Source of the DNA: a virus
IMG/VR virus record: IMGVR_UViG_3300020034_000070
Location: 1 to 22,846 of that record
Strand: one strand, 5' to 3'
DNA: 22,846 bases
The notes beneath the pieces were generated by a model that worked only from the letters and a program-made list of their open reading frames with translations, made no database searches and was not told the DNA's origin. Positions 7,569 to 15,206 of this stretch are shown here, piece after piece (the first letter of the stretch is position 1; each line of letters begins with the position of its first letter). A program made the position numbers and the translations under genes.

Positions 7569-8359
7569 TACTGCGTCACCCGCACGTAATCCACCTGAAA
7601 CGTTTGGGGAAACGTGCTCGAATCCGGCGTACCGCCCCCGATGCCGCCGATCGCGGCGTTGAGAATCAGATACATCGCGACGTTCGGCACGGACGCGCCG
7701 CTCAGCGAACTCAGCGTCTGAAATCCGCCCCCGTCTTCAGGATCCACCGACCAGATCATCGACCCCGCGGCCCATTGCAGCCGGTAGACCATGAAGCGCG
7801 AGGTCGCGTTGAACGGCATGGTCTGAATGCCCGGCCCGACGTTCGCGCTCTCGAAATGCACCTGGTTATTCACCGTGGTGCGCGAGCCACTCATGAACTC
7901 CGCGATGTCCACTTCGCACCAGCCCGCGTGCGGCCAGTTATGGCCGGGTGTATTCGCCGTGAAGGGCTGACTGGCCTGCCACTCAAACCCCAGCATCCAG
8001 ATGCACGGCCAGATGCCCGTGCCGCCCGGAATCTTCGCGCGCACTTCCACCGTGCCATACAAGAACGGCGTGGTCTTCTGTTGGATATGCCAGGACGTGT
8101 AGTGCTCGGTGACCGCGCCTTGCTCAGAGTCTCCGCAGCTGTGATCCTCGAACGTCGACACGCCTGAGAGCAGACCGCCCGCGACACTCACGTTCGCCGC
8201 GAGACAGCAATTCACTTCGCCGTTGACCTGGTCCGAGATGCGCTCGACGACGTCCCACTTCGCCGCGTCCACCGACGACCCGGGAAAGTCATCGAAGAAG
8301 AGGGGCGCGTCCGGCTCAGGGTCCGCCCGCACGAATCGGAGCGCACTCCCGCGAGCCAT
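7568..8359 (-). CDS. Glycoside hydrolase family 16 (beta-glucanase/agarase-type)
   Basis: 263 residues, about the size of one GH16 catalytic domain, with no signal peptide. The signature active site E-x-D-x-x-E is intact at residues 149-154 (GWCEVDIAEFM): E149 would be the nucleophile, D151 the helper and E154 the acid/base. Other family features are FFDDFPGSSVDAAKWDV near the N-terminus, the strand YGTVEVRAKIPGGTGIWPCIWMLG, and the final strand FQVDYVRVTQ. GH16 enzymes cleave beta-1,3/1,4 glucans, agars, carrageenans and related polysaccharides; which one cannot be told. It sits between head-spike-like and fibre-like genes, so it is probably a virion-borne depolymerase, although soluble release at lysis is possible. 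Confidence 0.88.
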   Translation of the reverse strand: MARGSALRFVRADPEPDAPLFFDDFPGSSVDAAKWDVVERISDQVNGEVNCCLAANVSVAGGLLSGVSTFEDHSCGDSEQGAVTEHYTSWHIQQKTTPFLYGTVEVRAKIPGGTGIWPCIWMLGFEWQASQPFTANTPGHNWPHAGWCEVDIAEFMSGSRTTVNNQVHFESANVGPGIQTMPFNATSRFMVYRLQWAAGSMIWSVDPEDGGGFQTLSSLSGASVPNVAMYLILNAAIGGIGGGTPDSSTFPQTFQVDYVRVTQ

Positions 8360-8394
8360 TACCGCGCCCCGCCGATCCGGCGCCTGCCCATGCC

Positions 8395-8637
8395 CTACTC
8401 GGGGCCGTGCTTGTCGGTCTTGCCCTTGCGGTCCGGGGCGGTCTTGCCCTTGCGCTCGGGCGCGGCCTCGGCCGCGTGGTCACGGTCGGAGACAGGCTCG
8501 ACCTCCGCCACGTCCACGACGTGATGGAGGCCGAAGCCGAGCTTCTGTGCCGCGTCGAGCTCCTCGGTGCTGTGCACGATGAGGCGCTCGTCGCCGCAAT
8601 GGAGCATCCGAGGAAAGCTCTGGAGGTTCTCGCTCAT
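8395..8637 (-). CDS. Small conserved phage protein of unknown function
   Basis: 80 residues. The N-terminal 50 look folded (FPRMLHCGDERLIVHSTEELDAAQKLGFG), similar in style to small phage proteins encoded beside head genes that contain an EEL-x-A helix. The C-terminal 30 are strongly charged and repetitive, with the unit ERKGKT/DRKGKT seen twice. A GAGGACGG stretch just before ATG 8637 provides a Shine-Dalgarno sequence overlapping the end of the spike-base gene. It is probably a minor virion or assembly component, by position only. Confidence 0.6.
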   Translation of the reverse strand: MSENLQSFPRMLHCGDERLIVHSTEELDAAQKLGFGLHHVVDVAEVEPVSDRDHAAEAAPERKGKTAPDRKGKTDKHGPE

Positions 8638-8647
8638 GGGTCCGTCC

Positions 8648-8896
8648 TCAGATGTCCCACAGCGCGACGATGAGCGTCGCGCTGGTGCCGGTCGCGTTGA
8701 CGCGTTTGCAGCGAACCGGCAGGATCGCGCCCACCGGAATCGCCGAGAAGAGCACCGTCGTGTCGTCCAGCAGGACGGCCGTGACGGTGCCCGTGCCCCC
8801 GACGTAGAGCGCCTGGGCTGGGAACGTCAGGTTCACCGTGTCACTCGTCGTGACGACGGTGGCCTTGTTCCACCCGGTATGCGGGGCTTGCGACAT
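8648..8896 (-). CDS. Head spike base-like protein (RcGTA Rcc01079-type)
   Basis: 82 residues forming one all-beta domain. The pattern ALYVGGTGTVTAVLLDD, then a short strand, IPVGAILPVRCKRVNATGTSATLIVALW, matches what I recall of the spike base protein of the Rhodobacter gene transfer agent and its phage relatives, which sits on capsid vertices and holds a fibre. The hallmark is the LYVGG start and the LPVR-x-x-RV-x-ATGT-x-A-x-x-IVALW end. ATG 8894-8896 follows the previous stop by 3 bases. In context it suggests that this P22-like capsid carries surface spikes. Confidence 0.75.
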   Translation of the reverse strand: MSQAPHTGWNKATVVTTSDTVNLTFPAQALYVGGTGTVTAVLLDDTTVLFSAIPVGAILPVRCKRVNATGTSATLIVALWDI

Positions 8897-8899
8897 GGC

Positions 8900-9319
8900 C
8901 TAGGTGACCGCGGTGCCGCAGGAGTACACGGTCGCCGCTTCGCTGCCGGCCGTGACGTTGGTGAACACGACGATGAAGCGCTTGCTGTTCGCCGTGGCGA
9001 TGGTCATCGTGCCCGCGAGCGTGAGGCCCGTGTTCGTCGTGATCGTGATGGTTTCGGCGCCCGCCGAGCGCACCGTGAACTCGAAGGCGCAGCCGACGGC
9101 GCAGCCTTCGATGGCGGCCACGAGCGCCGCGGCCGTCGGCAGGAGATCCGCACGGCCCGCGCCGTTCGTGTTCCGGAGGATCAAGCCGCCGAGGACGTAG
9201 GCGACCGTGTAGGTGATGGCCGCCGCGGTCGCGTCCGAGGCGACCGTGAAGAACGGGTACGCCAACGAGCTGAGGCGCGCGTAGCCGTACGTGGGCGTGA
9301 AGCTTCGAATGCTTGGCAT
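8900..9319 (-). CDS. Beta-rich putative capsid decoration protein
   Basis: 139 residues from ATG 9317-9319, two bases after the coat stop; a longer frame upstream lies inside the coat gene and is rejected. Residues about 1-50 (PSIRSFTPTYGYARLSSLAYPFFTV) lead into a beta-rich C-terminal part with CAFEFTVRSAGAETITIT, GLTLAGTMTIATANSKRFIV and VFTNVTAGSEAATVYSCG, a strand pattern common in phage capsid-surface and fibre modules. Its place directly after the coat gene suggests a head decoration or vertex protein. No enzymatic motif is seen. Confidence 0.65.
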   Translation of the reverse strand: MPSIRSFTPTYGYARLSSLAYPFFTVASDATAAAITYTVAYVLGGLILRNTNGAGRADLLPTAAALVAAIEGCAVGCAFEFTVRSAGAETITITTNTGLTLAGTMTIATANSKRFIVVFTNVTAGSEAATVYSCGTAVT

Positions 9320-9321
9320 GA

Positions 9322-10566
9322 TCAGGCTCCAAGGACTGCGACGGCAGCCCGGTCGTTGTAGAGATTCCCGAAGCCATAGATGCAATCGAAGCGATTGATC
9401 CACTTGCGCTGCACGCTGTCGAAGTCGCGGATGAACGCGATCGACAGCCCCGACTTCGGATCGCGCGCCTGGCTCACCATTTCGACGGTGCCCTTCTTGG
9501 GGTTGGCGAGCTTGACGCCCACGAGCGCGAACGCGTCCTGGCCGATCGCCAGATTCATCGAGCCGGTGTGCGCCGTCGTCGGCGCCGCGGTGCCGCGGAA
9601 CATCGTCAGATCCGCGCCCGCGGCCGGGAGCGCATCGACGTTCTGGTAGGGCGAGCCCGGTCCGAAGATCTCCGGGGAGATCGTGATCACCGGCGCCGTG
9701 CCCACGGCCGTGACGGCGGTCAGGATCGTGAACTGCTTCAACACGCCGAAGGACTGCTTCGTCATGTTGTTGAGGTCGTTCACGCCGGCAATGTCGAACT
9801 TGTCGCCCGCCTTGAACGTGTCGCCGTTGGTCGCGGTGAGGGTGAGCGTCGTGCCGCTCTGTCCGGCCGCGGCCACTTCGACCACGCCCGCCCAGACGCC
9901 CGTGGTATGCCGGGCCAGGGACATCGACGAGTAGCTATCGAAGCCGTTCGCCTCGCCGATCGAGCCCTTCTTCCACATGCGCGTGAGGTCGTCGGCCGGA
10001 TTGAACTGCGCGACCACGCTCGCCCGCAGCGTCCGCGCGACGCCCGGCGTGAGGAACATCTTTTTCTCGCCCAGCCAGGCGCCGGTCTCCTGCATCCGCT
10101 GCCCGGCCGCGCCGTACACGGCATCGAACGTGGTCGGATTGGTGCCGAGGATGCCGACGAAATTCGGCGTGTTCTGATAGGCGTAGAGCGCGCAGGCGGT
10201 ATCGATCTTCTGCTTGATGACCGCCATCGCCGGTTTGAGGATCTTCTCGGCGATCTTCTCTTCCGACTTCGGCATCTTCAGGGCGCGTTCGATCGAGTCC
10301 CACTCGAAGTGGACCTTGGCGACGCGGTCGATCTTCACGGTCGTCGCGCGATCGATGATCGCTTCGGGCTGATAGCTCAGATCCGTGTCCCCGCCGATGA
10401 ACTGATTGGGATACGGGATGCGCACGGTATCGCCGACGGCGAATTCCTGCTGGAATTCGGAGTTGTAGTCGGTGTTGAACGCCGGAGAGATCTCGAGCGG
10501 GTTCGTCAGGAGCTGGAGCGCCTTCATCGACAACCAGTCGGTGAAGTCAAAGTCATTCGCGGGCAT
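9322..10566 (-). CDS. P22 gp5-type major coat protein
   Basis: 414 residues, near the 430 of P22 gp5, HK97 fold. Matching features are the N-terminal helix region (LLTNPLEISPAFNTDYNSEFQ), the VGDTVRIPYPNQFIGGD strand, the long spine-helix region with KILKPAMAVIKQKIDTACA, and GVARTLRASVVAQFNPADDLTRMWKKGSIGEANGFD. An inserted beta-rich domain follows (about residues 225-330, GQSGTTLTLTATNGDTFKAGDKFDIAGV), equivalent to the I-domain of P22 coat. The C-terminus has the strand MVSQARDPKSGLSIAFIRDFD and ends with WINRFDCIYGFGNLYNDRAAV. A GAGG sequence lies just upstream of ATG 10566. It follows the scaffold gene as in P22. Confidence 0.93.
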   Translation of the reverse strand: MPANDFDFTDWLSMKALQLLTNPLEISPAFNTDYNSEFQQEFAVGDTVRIPYPNQFIGGDTDLSYQPEAIIDRATTVKIDRVAKVHFEWDSIERALKMPKSEEKIAEKILKPAMAVIKQKIDTACALYAYQNTPNFVGILGTNPTTFDAVYGAAGQRMQETGAWLGEKKMFLTPGVARTLRASVVAQFNPADDLTRMWKKGSIGEANGFDSYSSMSLARHTTGVWAGVVEVAAAGQSGTTLTLTATNGDTFKAGDKFDIAGVNDLNNMTKQSFGVLKQFTILTAVTAVGTAPVITISPEIFGPGSPYQNVDALPAAGADLTMFRGTAAPTTAHTGSMNLAIGQDAFALVGVKLANPKKGTVEMVSQARDPKSGLSIAFIRDFDSVQRKWINRFDCIYGFGNLYNDRAAVAVLGA

Positions 10567-10584
10567 ACGGAGGCCTCATAGGGG

Positions 10585-11622
10585 TTACCGGTGCGACGCT
10601 TTCCACTGGGCCAACTCGCGCGCGTTTTCCGCGGCGAGAAAGGCGCCGGTATCGCCGGACCGCACGGCGCGGGAGGCCGCATCGGCCGTCGAGGCCGAGC
10701 GATCACCGAGCGTGCGCGGCGGCGTGGGGGCGTCGCTGATGGTTTTGAGGGGGACCGGGACGCCGAGCGCGTGCTCGAACTTCGCTAATTCACGGAGCTG
10801 CTGAATGGGCGGGAGCGAGGCGATGCGCCGGATCTCGGCCGGGGTTTTCTGGAGCGCGTAGAGGACTTCCGCGCCCTCCGGGGATTCGAGGATCCACCGA
10901 TCGATCGGCGAGTCCTTGATGATCTCCGTGGGCGCGAACGCGACGACGTCGAAGTCCGCATGCTTCAGGCGCCCGGCGTCGATCTTCTCGGCCAGCGACT
11001 GGTTGATGCGGTGCTCATCGGCGGCGACGCGGGACTGCTGCTGCCGCTCGGCCTGTGCCTGTCGATCCTCGCGGAGCAACTGGCGCGTTTCCCACCGACT
11101 TTGATCCTTGTAGAACTTCCGGTCGTACTGCCCGTCGGGATACGTGGTCTCATCCTTGGGGTCCGGTTCGGGATCGGCGTCGGCTGCCGCGGACGAGGCG
11201 GCGGGCGTGGCGTCTATCTTGGGAGTGGCGGCAGGCGGCGGTGCCGAGGCGCGTTCGAGCTGGGCGAGCCGACGTTCGAGCGTGTCGGCGCGCGCGCGCT
11301 CTTTGGCGCGATCGGCGAGCAGTTCCTGGAAGCGCTTGTCAGATTTCGATAACTTGACCGGGGACGAGTCGGCAACGGCGTCCACAGGAGGCGCAGCACT
11401 TTCAGCCGCGATGGCGGGGGTCGAATCCGCGTCCGTCGACAGGTCGGCGTCGGAGTCTTCAGCCGGAGACGCGTCGGCACTCGGCAGCTCGCCCGTCATG
11501 CGCCAGGTGTTCAGGGCTTCCGGTGAAGCACTGGCCAGGGCGGCCGACGGATCGGGCGACGAGGACGACACGGGCGAGGACGAATCGCCGGGTTGGGCGT
11601 CGAGAGGCACGGGCACACTCAC
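10585..11622 (-). CDS. Scaffolding protein
   Basis: 345 residues from GTG 11620-11622, chosen because a GAGG lies 5-6 bases upstream. An ATG at 11688 would add 22 residues but falls in a hairpin with no ribosome site. The protein is acidic and disordered at the N-terminus (Ser/Asp/Pro/Ala-rich, about residues 1-85), then has a coiled coil (about 90-128, KRFQELLADRAKERARADTLERR in part), a linker, a second charged helix (about 165-215, Gln/Arg/Glu-rich) and a basic C-terminal helix ending NARELAQWKASHR. P22-type scaffolds bind coat through a basic C-terminal helix-turn-helix. Position between portal and coat is the canonical one. No protease gene is seen nearby. Confidence 0.85.
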   Translation of the reverse strand: MSVPVPLDAQPGDSSSPVSSSSPDPSAALASASPEALNTWRMTGELPSADASPAEDSDADLSTDADSTPAIAAESAAPPVDAVADSSPVKLSKSDKRFQELLADRAKERARADTLERRLAQLERASAPPPAATPKIDATPAASSAAADADPEPDPKDETTYPDGQYDRKFYKDQSRWETRQLLREDRQAQAERQQQSRVAADEHRINQSLAEKIDAGRLKHADFDVVAFAPTEIIKDSPIDRWILESPEGAEVLYALQKTPAEIRRIASLPPIQQLRELAKFEHALGVPVPLKTISDAPTPPRTLGDRSASTADAASRAVRSGDTGAFLAAENARELAQWKASHR

Positions 11623-11674
11623 CGCGCCTCGTCCGTGACGCGTCGTCCTGAGAGTCGATGACCCCAACGAACAA

Positions 11675-11723
11675 ACGCCGTGCTGCACGCGGAAGCAGAT
11701 TTCGCTTCAGCGGAGCACGGCGT
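11675..11723 (-). terminator. Stem-loop upstream of scaffold gene (terminator-like or leader structure)
   Basis: Perfect 10-bp inverted arms (ACGCCGTGCT at 11675-11684 and its complement at 11714-11723) enclose a second 5-bp stem, GAAGC/GCTTC. In the minus-strand RNA the structure is followed by UUGUUCGUU, a loose U-tract. It ends about 50 bases before the scaffold start. It could attenuate transcription between portal and scaffold or act as an RNA control element; the weak U-tract leaves this open. Confidence 0.5.
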
Positions 11724-11924
11724 CTGATCGTGCGGCCCTTGTTAGCGTGTCAGCGGGTGGACGAGACCGCGGTTCGGGCTGCAGGCCCTAGACAGCCAAA
11801 AAGCAGAAAGGTGCTAGTTCATCGTTCGTCTGTCGCGCGGGTCAGGCGCGAGCGTACAGCGTGGGTGGTATCGGCCACAGCCGTCAATCGAGATATGCCG
11901 CGGTCGTTGGCGATCACGCCGACG

Positions 11925-11940
11925 TGCGCACCCGTGCGCA
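11925..11940 (-). terminator. Short hairpin after portal stop
   Basis: The sequence TGCGCA-CCCG-TGCGCA gives a perfect 6-bp stem with a 4-base loop beginning 4 bases after the portal stop codon in the direction of transcription. No U-tract follows, so it may slow decay or pausing rather than terminate. Confidence 0.35.
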
Positions 11941-11944
11941 TGCA

Positions 11945-14221
11945 TCACGCGTCCGGCTCCGGCTCCGCCGCGGCCGCCCGATCCGCCATCTCCGTTTCAT
12001 GCACGCGCTGCGCGTCGGCCTGCGCGCCTTGGGTGTCGAGCTGCGCGCCCGTCAGTGCCACTTGCTGATCGGCCTGCTGCTGCGCGAGCTGCTGCGCCTG
12101 CTGCCGGTCGAGCTCCGCTTGCGTCGCATCGTGCGCGTGCGTTCTGGCCTGCTCCCGTTCAGCGAGGCCCATCGCTTGCGCTTCTTCGTCGGCATGCGCG
12201 TCGAGGGCCAGACCTTTGGCCGCGGCGCCGATGTGCGCGACGGCGATGGCGGTCGCGCTGCGCCGCTGCGATTCCATGTCGGCGATGCGTTCCCGGCTCG
12301 CGATCTCCATCTCCGTAATCTTGATCTTGGTCTCTGCGTCGAGCTTCTTCCCGTCCACTTTGCCCATCAGGTCGGTGACGGCCGCGTCCGCCTGCTGCAG
12401 CTGCTGCTGCATCTGCTGGTTCTGCTGCTGGAGCTGGCGCGGGTCGGGGTCCTCGCCGTCCTTCTGTTTGAGCGCCTGCACCTGTGGTGGTTGCAGGGCT
12501 TCGGCGATCTCGACGAGCTCCTCGCCCTCAGCGCCCAGATTCATCATCTTGATCGCTTCCGGCAAGACTGAGCGCACGACTTCCCCGTCGGGCATCGCCA
12601 GGAGCGTGTCGACCAGGTCGCTGATTTGTTCGCGCGTGCTGTCGTAGCTGGGGCCGGTCGAGACGGTCACCAGGTGATCGCCGGTGGTCGAGACGCTCTT
12701 CTCGTTGCTCGGATCGTTGACCGGCACCATCTCGGCGGTGTCGTTGGCGTGGCGCACCGACACGTCGCGCGCGGTGTCGTAGATGTGCGGCATCAGGTCC
12801 TCGACCACGACGCCGACGTGCTCGATCATGTCGTTGTAGTGATCGCCGAAGTGATACGAGCCGACCTGGCCGCTCTCGCGCATCTCTTTCAGCGCCACGC
12901 CGCTCTTTTCATTGCGGCGCTGGGCACTCGTCGGGAGCGGCATGTTACCGGCCGCCGCCTGAATCGATCGGCGTGAGCTCTCGGCGAGGATCTCGAGTGA
13001 CTGAATCGGCGGGTCGTAGGCTTGGCGCTGCGGGAGCGGGAGCACCTGTTGCCCGGTGTCCGGGGTCGTCGCATTCGCCTCGAGGTAGGCCTTCGGGACG
13101 TGGTTGACACTGCCCCAGGCGTCCTCGTGGCCGCGGAACTGGCCCGTGTAGCCGACGAAGGGCGTCTTCGGCGTCATGCCGACGAGCTCTGCCTCACACG
13201 TGCGCAGATACGCGTTCAGCATCTGCGGGTCGCGCATCAGGTCGACCATGCCCTGAATCTTGCGCTCCACGCCCGAGCCGGTATCGACGTAGATCACCTT
13301 GCCGAAGCAACTGATGATCGGAATGTACTTACCGGGCCACTCGGTCTTGGGCGACGCGCCCTCGCTCGGCGCCAGCAGCTCGACGCCGTTGGTGAGGTAG
13401 CTGCAGACCTTCGGGTCGTCGACCATCCGGCGCTTGACCACGTACTGGGCGAATTCGGCGGGCACGTCCTCGGCGTACATCGGAATCGTGCGTCCGTCGG
13501 GGCCTCTGAGGAGCGCCAACTCCCGTTGATGCGTGGTGATCGTCCAGTACTCCGCGAGCACCAGGTCGTCGCCGTGAATCCACGCGGGCGCGAGGTTGAT
13601 CGTGTCGGCGGCCTCGAAGCTCGTCACCTTCGCCTGCGGGAACGCGCGCTTGAACTCGGGCACCTTCCACGCCTCGTGCACGAAGCAGTACTTCATGTCG
13701 CTCGAGGTCGAGCGTTTGGCGTCCGGATCGGGGAGCACGGAGTCGGGATTCACGAACTCTTCGAGCCAGATTTCCTGGTCGAAGGACTTCCCCGGTTGAA
13801 ACTGCGTCTTCACCCGGCAGAAGCCGTAGCCCCGCTCGATGCTGTTCTGCGCGGCGGTCGTATAGACGATCTGCGCCTTCGAGCGGTACTCGATCTCGCG
13901 CATCTTGTTCTGGTAGAACTCGGCCGTCTGGTCGTTGGCCCCGTTGCCGTTGGCCGTGAACTGCACGCCCCGGCGCTTCGCCCGGAGCTGGTTGATCACC
14001 TGGTTGGTGTACTGCGAGATCTCATCGAGCGAGATGCACGGGCGGCCGGCGGCTTCACGGGCTTTGCGGTCGGCCGCTTCCCACGGATCCCCGGCGACGT
14101 ACAGCATGTTTTTCTTGCCGTTGGCACGAATGGGGCCCCAGACGTCAGACGCCACGTCGTAACGGCCCCGGCACTCTGTGAGGATCGCGTCCGACTGCTC
14201 GCGCGTCAGGTCGACGCTCAT
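11945..14221 (-). CDS. P22-type portal protein
   Basis: 758 residues, close to P22 gp1 (725). The portal dodecamer sits at one capsid vertex, is the packaging channel with the terminase, and later anchors the tail. Family features are the N-terminal segment VWGPIRANGKKNMLYVAGDPWE with R-x-x-AGRPCISLDEISQYTNQVINQLR, an NSIERGYGFCRV strand, WLEEFVNPDSVLPDP, and PQMLNAYLRTCEAELVG in the stem region. These are followed by RRNEKSGVALKEMRESGQVGSYHFGDHYND. From about residue 590 the protein becomes a Gln-rich coiled coil (QLQQQNQQMQQQLQQAD), then more charged helix to the end. This corresponds to the helical barrel of P22 portal. ATG overlaps the preceding frame's stop as ATGA. Confidence 0.93.
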   Translation of the reverse strand: MSVDLTREQSDAILTECRGRYDVASDVWGPIRANGKKNMLYVAGDPWEAADRKAREAAGRPCISLDEISQYTNQVINQLRAKRRGVQFTANGNGANDQTAEFYQNKMREIEYRSKAQIVYTTAAQNSIERGYGFCRVKTQFQPGKSFDQEIWLEEFVNPDSVLPDPDAKRSTSSDMKYCFVHEAWKVPEFKRAFPQAKVTSFEAADTINLAPAWIHGDDLVLAEYWTITTHQRELALLRGPDGRTIPMYAEDVPAEFAQYVVKRRMVDDPKVCSYLTNGVELLAPSEGASPKTEWPGKYIPIISCFGKVIYVDTGSGVERKIQGMVDLMRDPQMLNAYLRTCEAELVGMTPKTPFVGYTGQFRGHEDAWGSVNHVPKAYLEANATTPDTGQQVLPLPQRQAYDPPIQSLEILAESSRRSIQAAAGNMPLPTSAQRRNEKSGVALKEMRESGQVGSYHFGDHYNDMIEHVGVVVEDLMPHIYDTARDVSVRHANDTAEMVPVNDPSNEKSVSTTGDHLVTVSTGPSYDSTREQISDLVDTLLAMPDGEVVRSVLPEAIKMMNLGAEGEELVEIAEALQPPQVQALKQKDGEDPDPRQLQQQNQQMQQQLQQADAAVTDLMGKVDGKKLDAETKIKITEMEIASRERIADMESQRRSATAIAVAHIGAAAKGLALDAHADEEAQAMGLAEREQARTHAHDATQAELDRQQAQQLAQQQADQQVALTGAQLDTQGAQADAQRVHETEMADRAAAAEPEPDA

Positions 14222-14445
14222 GGCGTCACCGCCGCCGGGTCGGCCTGGAGACGCCGCAGCAACTGCCCCATCGCCTCCCGCAGCACGGCTTCCACGCTCT
14301 CCCGGCGGACGGCGTCGTGACGCGCGATGGCGGTGACCGACTCACCCGCGGCAAAGCGGATCAGGAGATCGTTCTTGACGGCGGGACTCAGCGGGGCCGC
14401 GATCGCGCGTCACAGCGGTGAGGGAAAGCGGAGCGTCGGCATCAT
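14218..14445 (-). pseudogene. Small HTH-like gene interrupted by an in-frame TGA
   Basis: ATG 14443-14445 starts one base after the previous stop and reads MMPTLRFPSPL, then meets TGA at 14410-14412. The same frame continues for 63 codons, RAIAAPLSPAVKNDLL then IRFAAGESVTAIARHDAVRRESVEAVLREAMGQ, to a TGA that overlaps the portal ATG as ATGA. The segment AGESVTAIARHDAVRRESVEAVLREA looks like a helix-turn-helix of the resolvase or small-terminase kind. No ATG, GTG or TTG start lies in the second part before the HTH. The gene is therefore broken, read through, or affected by a sequencing error. Restoring codon 12 would give a 75-residue protein ideally spaced in the operon. Confidence 0.6.
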
Positions 14446-14446
14446 G

Positions 14447-14725
14447 TCAGTCCTTGTCCATCGGCTCGCCCGCGGTATCGGTGCCGGGCAGTCGGGTTAA
14501 CGTGTAGCCGGTGGGACAGGCGGCCGTCTCCCGCGGCGGCAGCGTCACGGTCGCGACGTCGAACGTCAGCGACGCGAACGCGGGCCACGCGGAGGTCGGC
14601 GCGATCTTGACCACGACGCCGGTCGTCCGGTTGCGGACGAGGATCCACGCCACCTCGCCCTGGATCGATTCCCACGCCAGCAGGTCGAGCGTCCCCCCAG
14701 CGATCGCGTCGAAGCCGGGCGTCAT
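14447..14725 (-). CDS. Small phage protein of unknown function
   Basis: 92 residues from ATG 14723-14725, overlapping the upstream HTH gene as ATGA; a longer upstream frame is rejected because it runs through that gene. It is a compact alpha/beta sequence (LDLLAWESIQGEVAWILVRNRTTGVVVKIAP, seen in parts) without recognised motifs. It lies in the string of tiny genes between terminase and portal. The ordinary codon use and exact overlaps support expression; the function is unknown. Confidence 0.65.
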   Translation of the reverse strand: MTPGFDAIAGGTLDLLAWESIQGEVAWILVRNRTTGVVVKIAPTSAWPAFASLTFDVATVTLPPRETAACPTGYTLTRLPGTDTAGEPMDKD

Positions 14726-15012
14726 GACGGCCACACCACGCGCGGGGCGCCCCCGGGCGTGCGGACGACGACGACCTTCTTGGCGGCGATCCAGTTGTAG
14801 ACCGTGCGGCGCGACACCTTCCACGCGGTCCGGGCTTCCTCGATCGTGAGCGGCTCCCCCGTCTGCGGTCCCTGGTACTCGGGCTCAGGCTCGGCCGCCG
14901 GCGCCGGCTGTTCGAGCGCGGCGACACGTCCGGCGAGCGTGACGAGCGCCAGGCGCAACTCGACCACGAGCTCGTAGGCCTGACTGCGCGACGCGGTCAC
15001 CAGGGTGCTCAT
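14722..15012 (-). CDS. Helix-turn-helix (excisionase/MerR-like fold) protein
   Basis: 96 residues from ATG 15010-15012 (ATGA overlap). An N-terminal helix with leucine/valine heptads (AYELVVELRLALVTLAGRVAALEQ, about residues 9-32) may dimerise. A Pro/Glu-rich linker follows, then a C-terminal winged-helix segment: LTIEEARTAWKVSRRTVYNW, followed by IAAKKVVVVRTPGGAPRVVWPS. This is the pattern of HTH_17-type domains, where the second helix and the basic wing contact DNA. In this position it could help recognise DNA for packaging or regulate the late genes; both are inferences. Confidence 0.75.
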   Translation of the reverse strand: MSTLVTASRSQAYELVVELRLALVTLAGRVAALEQPAPAAEPEPEYQGPQTGEPLTIEEARTAWKVSRRTVYNWIAAKKVVVVRTPGGAPRVVWPS

Positions 15013-15206
15013 GGCTTCGCTCGTGCCGGCCGAGCGCGGAGCGCGCGCAGTGCCGCCATGTCGGCCGTCGACAGGCCTCGGATCTCGGCCTCGCTCGCGC
15101 GCTGCCCGGTCGCCATCGCGATCGACGCGCCGCACGGCGAGGGGTGCACCGTGAGCCCGGCGACGATCGTCGGCTCGAAGGTCTCGCCGCAGGCTGGACA
15201 GATCAC
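15009..15206 (-). CDS. Small zinc-ribbon-like phage protein
   Basis: 65 residues from GTG 15204-15206, overlapping the preceding stop as GTGA. The sequence starts ICPACGETFEPTIVAGLTVHPSPCG, giving Cys residues in a CPxCG knuckle plus a later His and Cys that could complete one zinc site. The rest is a helical segment (ASEAEIRGLSTADMAALRALRARP). I have seen this CPACG...TVHP-x-x-CG arrangement in small phage proteins without known function. Longer upstream starts fall in the neighbouring gene. Confidence 0.65.
   Translation of the reverse strand: MICPACGETFEPTIVAGLTVHPSPCGASIAMATGQRASEAEIRGLSTADMAALRALRARPARAKP

Larger units (their letters stand above)
11623..11944 (-). other. Portal-scaffold intergenic region (322 bp) with two hairpins
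   Basis: This is the longest gap without a convincing gene. It contains a short hairpin just after the portal stop and a larger dyad near the scaffold start (both listed separately). It also has a small GGGC/GCCC stem near 11777-11789 and a T-run in the minus-strand RNA near 11796-11800. A 40-codon ATG frame (11819-11941) has no ribosome site or recognisable sequence. No clear sigma-70 promoter was found: a TTGACG box is not followed by a good -10 element. Confidence 0.6.

Noticed and set aside
11819-11941. 40-codon ATG frame in the portal-scaffold gap
   Set aside because: No ribosome site, no recognisable sequence, and its start lies in a hairpin.
12395-12440. CTG-rich stretch in the portal considered as a microsatellite
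   Set aside because: It encodes the glutamine-rich coiled coil expected near the portal C-terminus.
13022-14320. 432-codon plus-strand frame opposite the portal
   Set aside because: Shadow of the portal gene, composed mainly of Arg, Leu, Val and His.
14410-14412. Genome-wide reassignment of TGA
   Set aside because: Many genes end at TGA in ATGA or GTGA overlaps with sensible C-termini, so TGA is a normal stop here.
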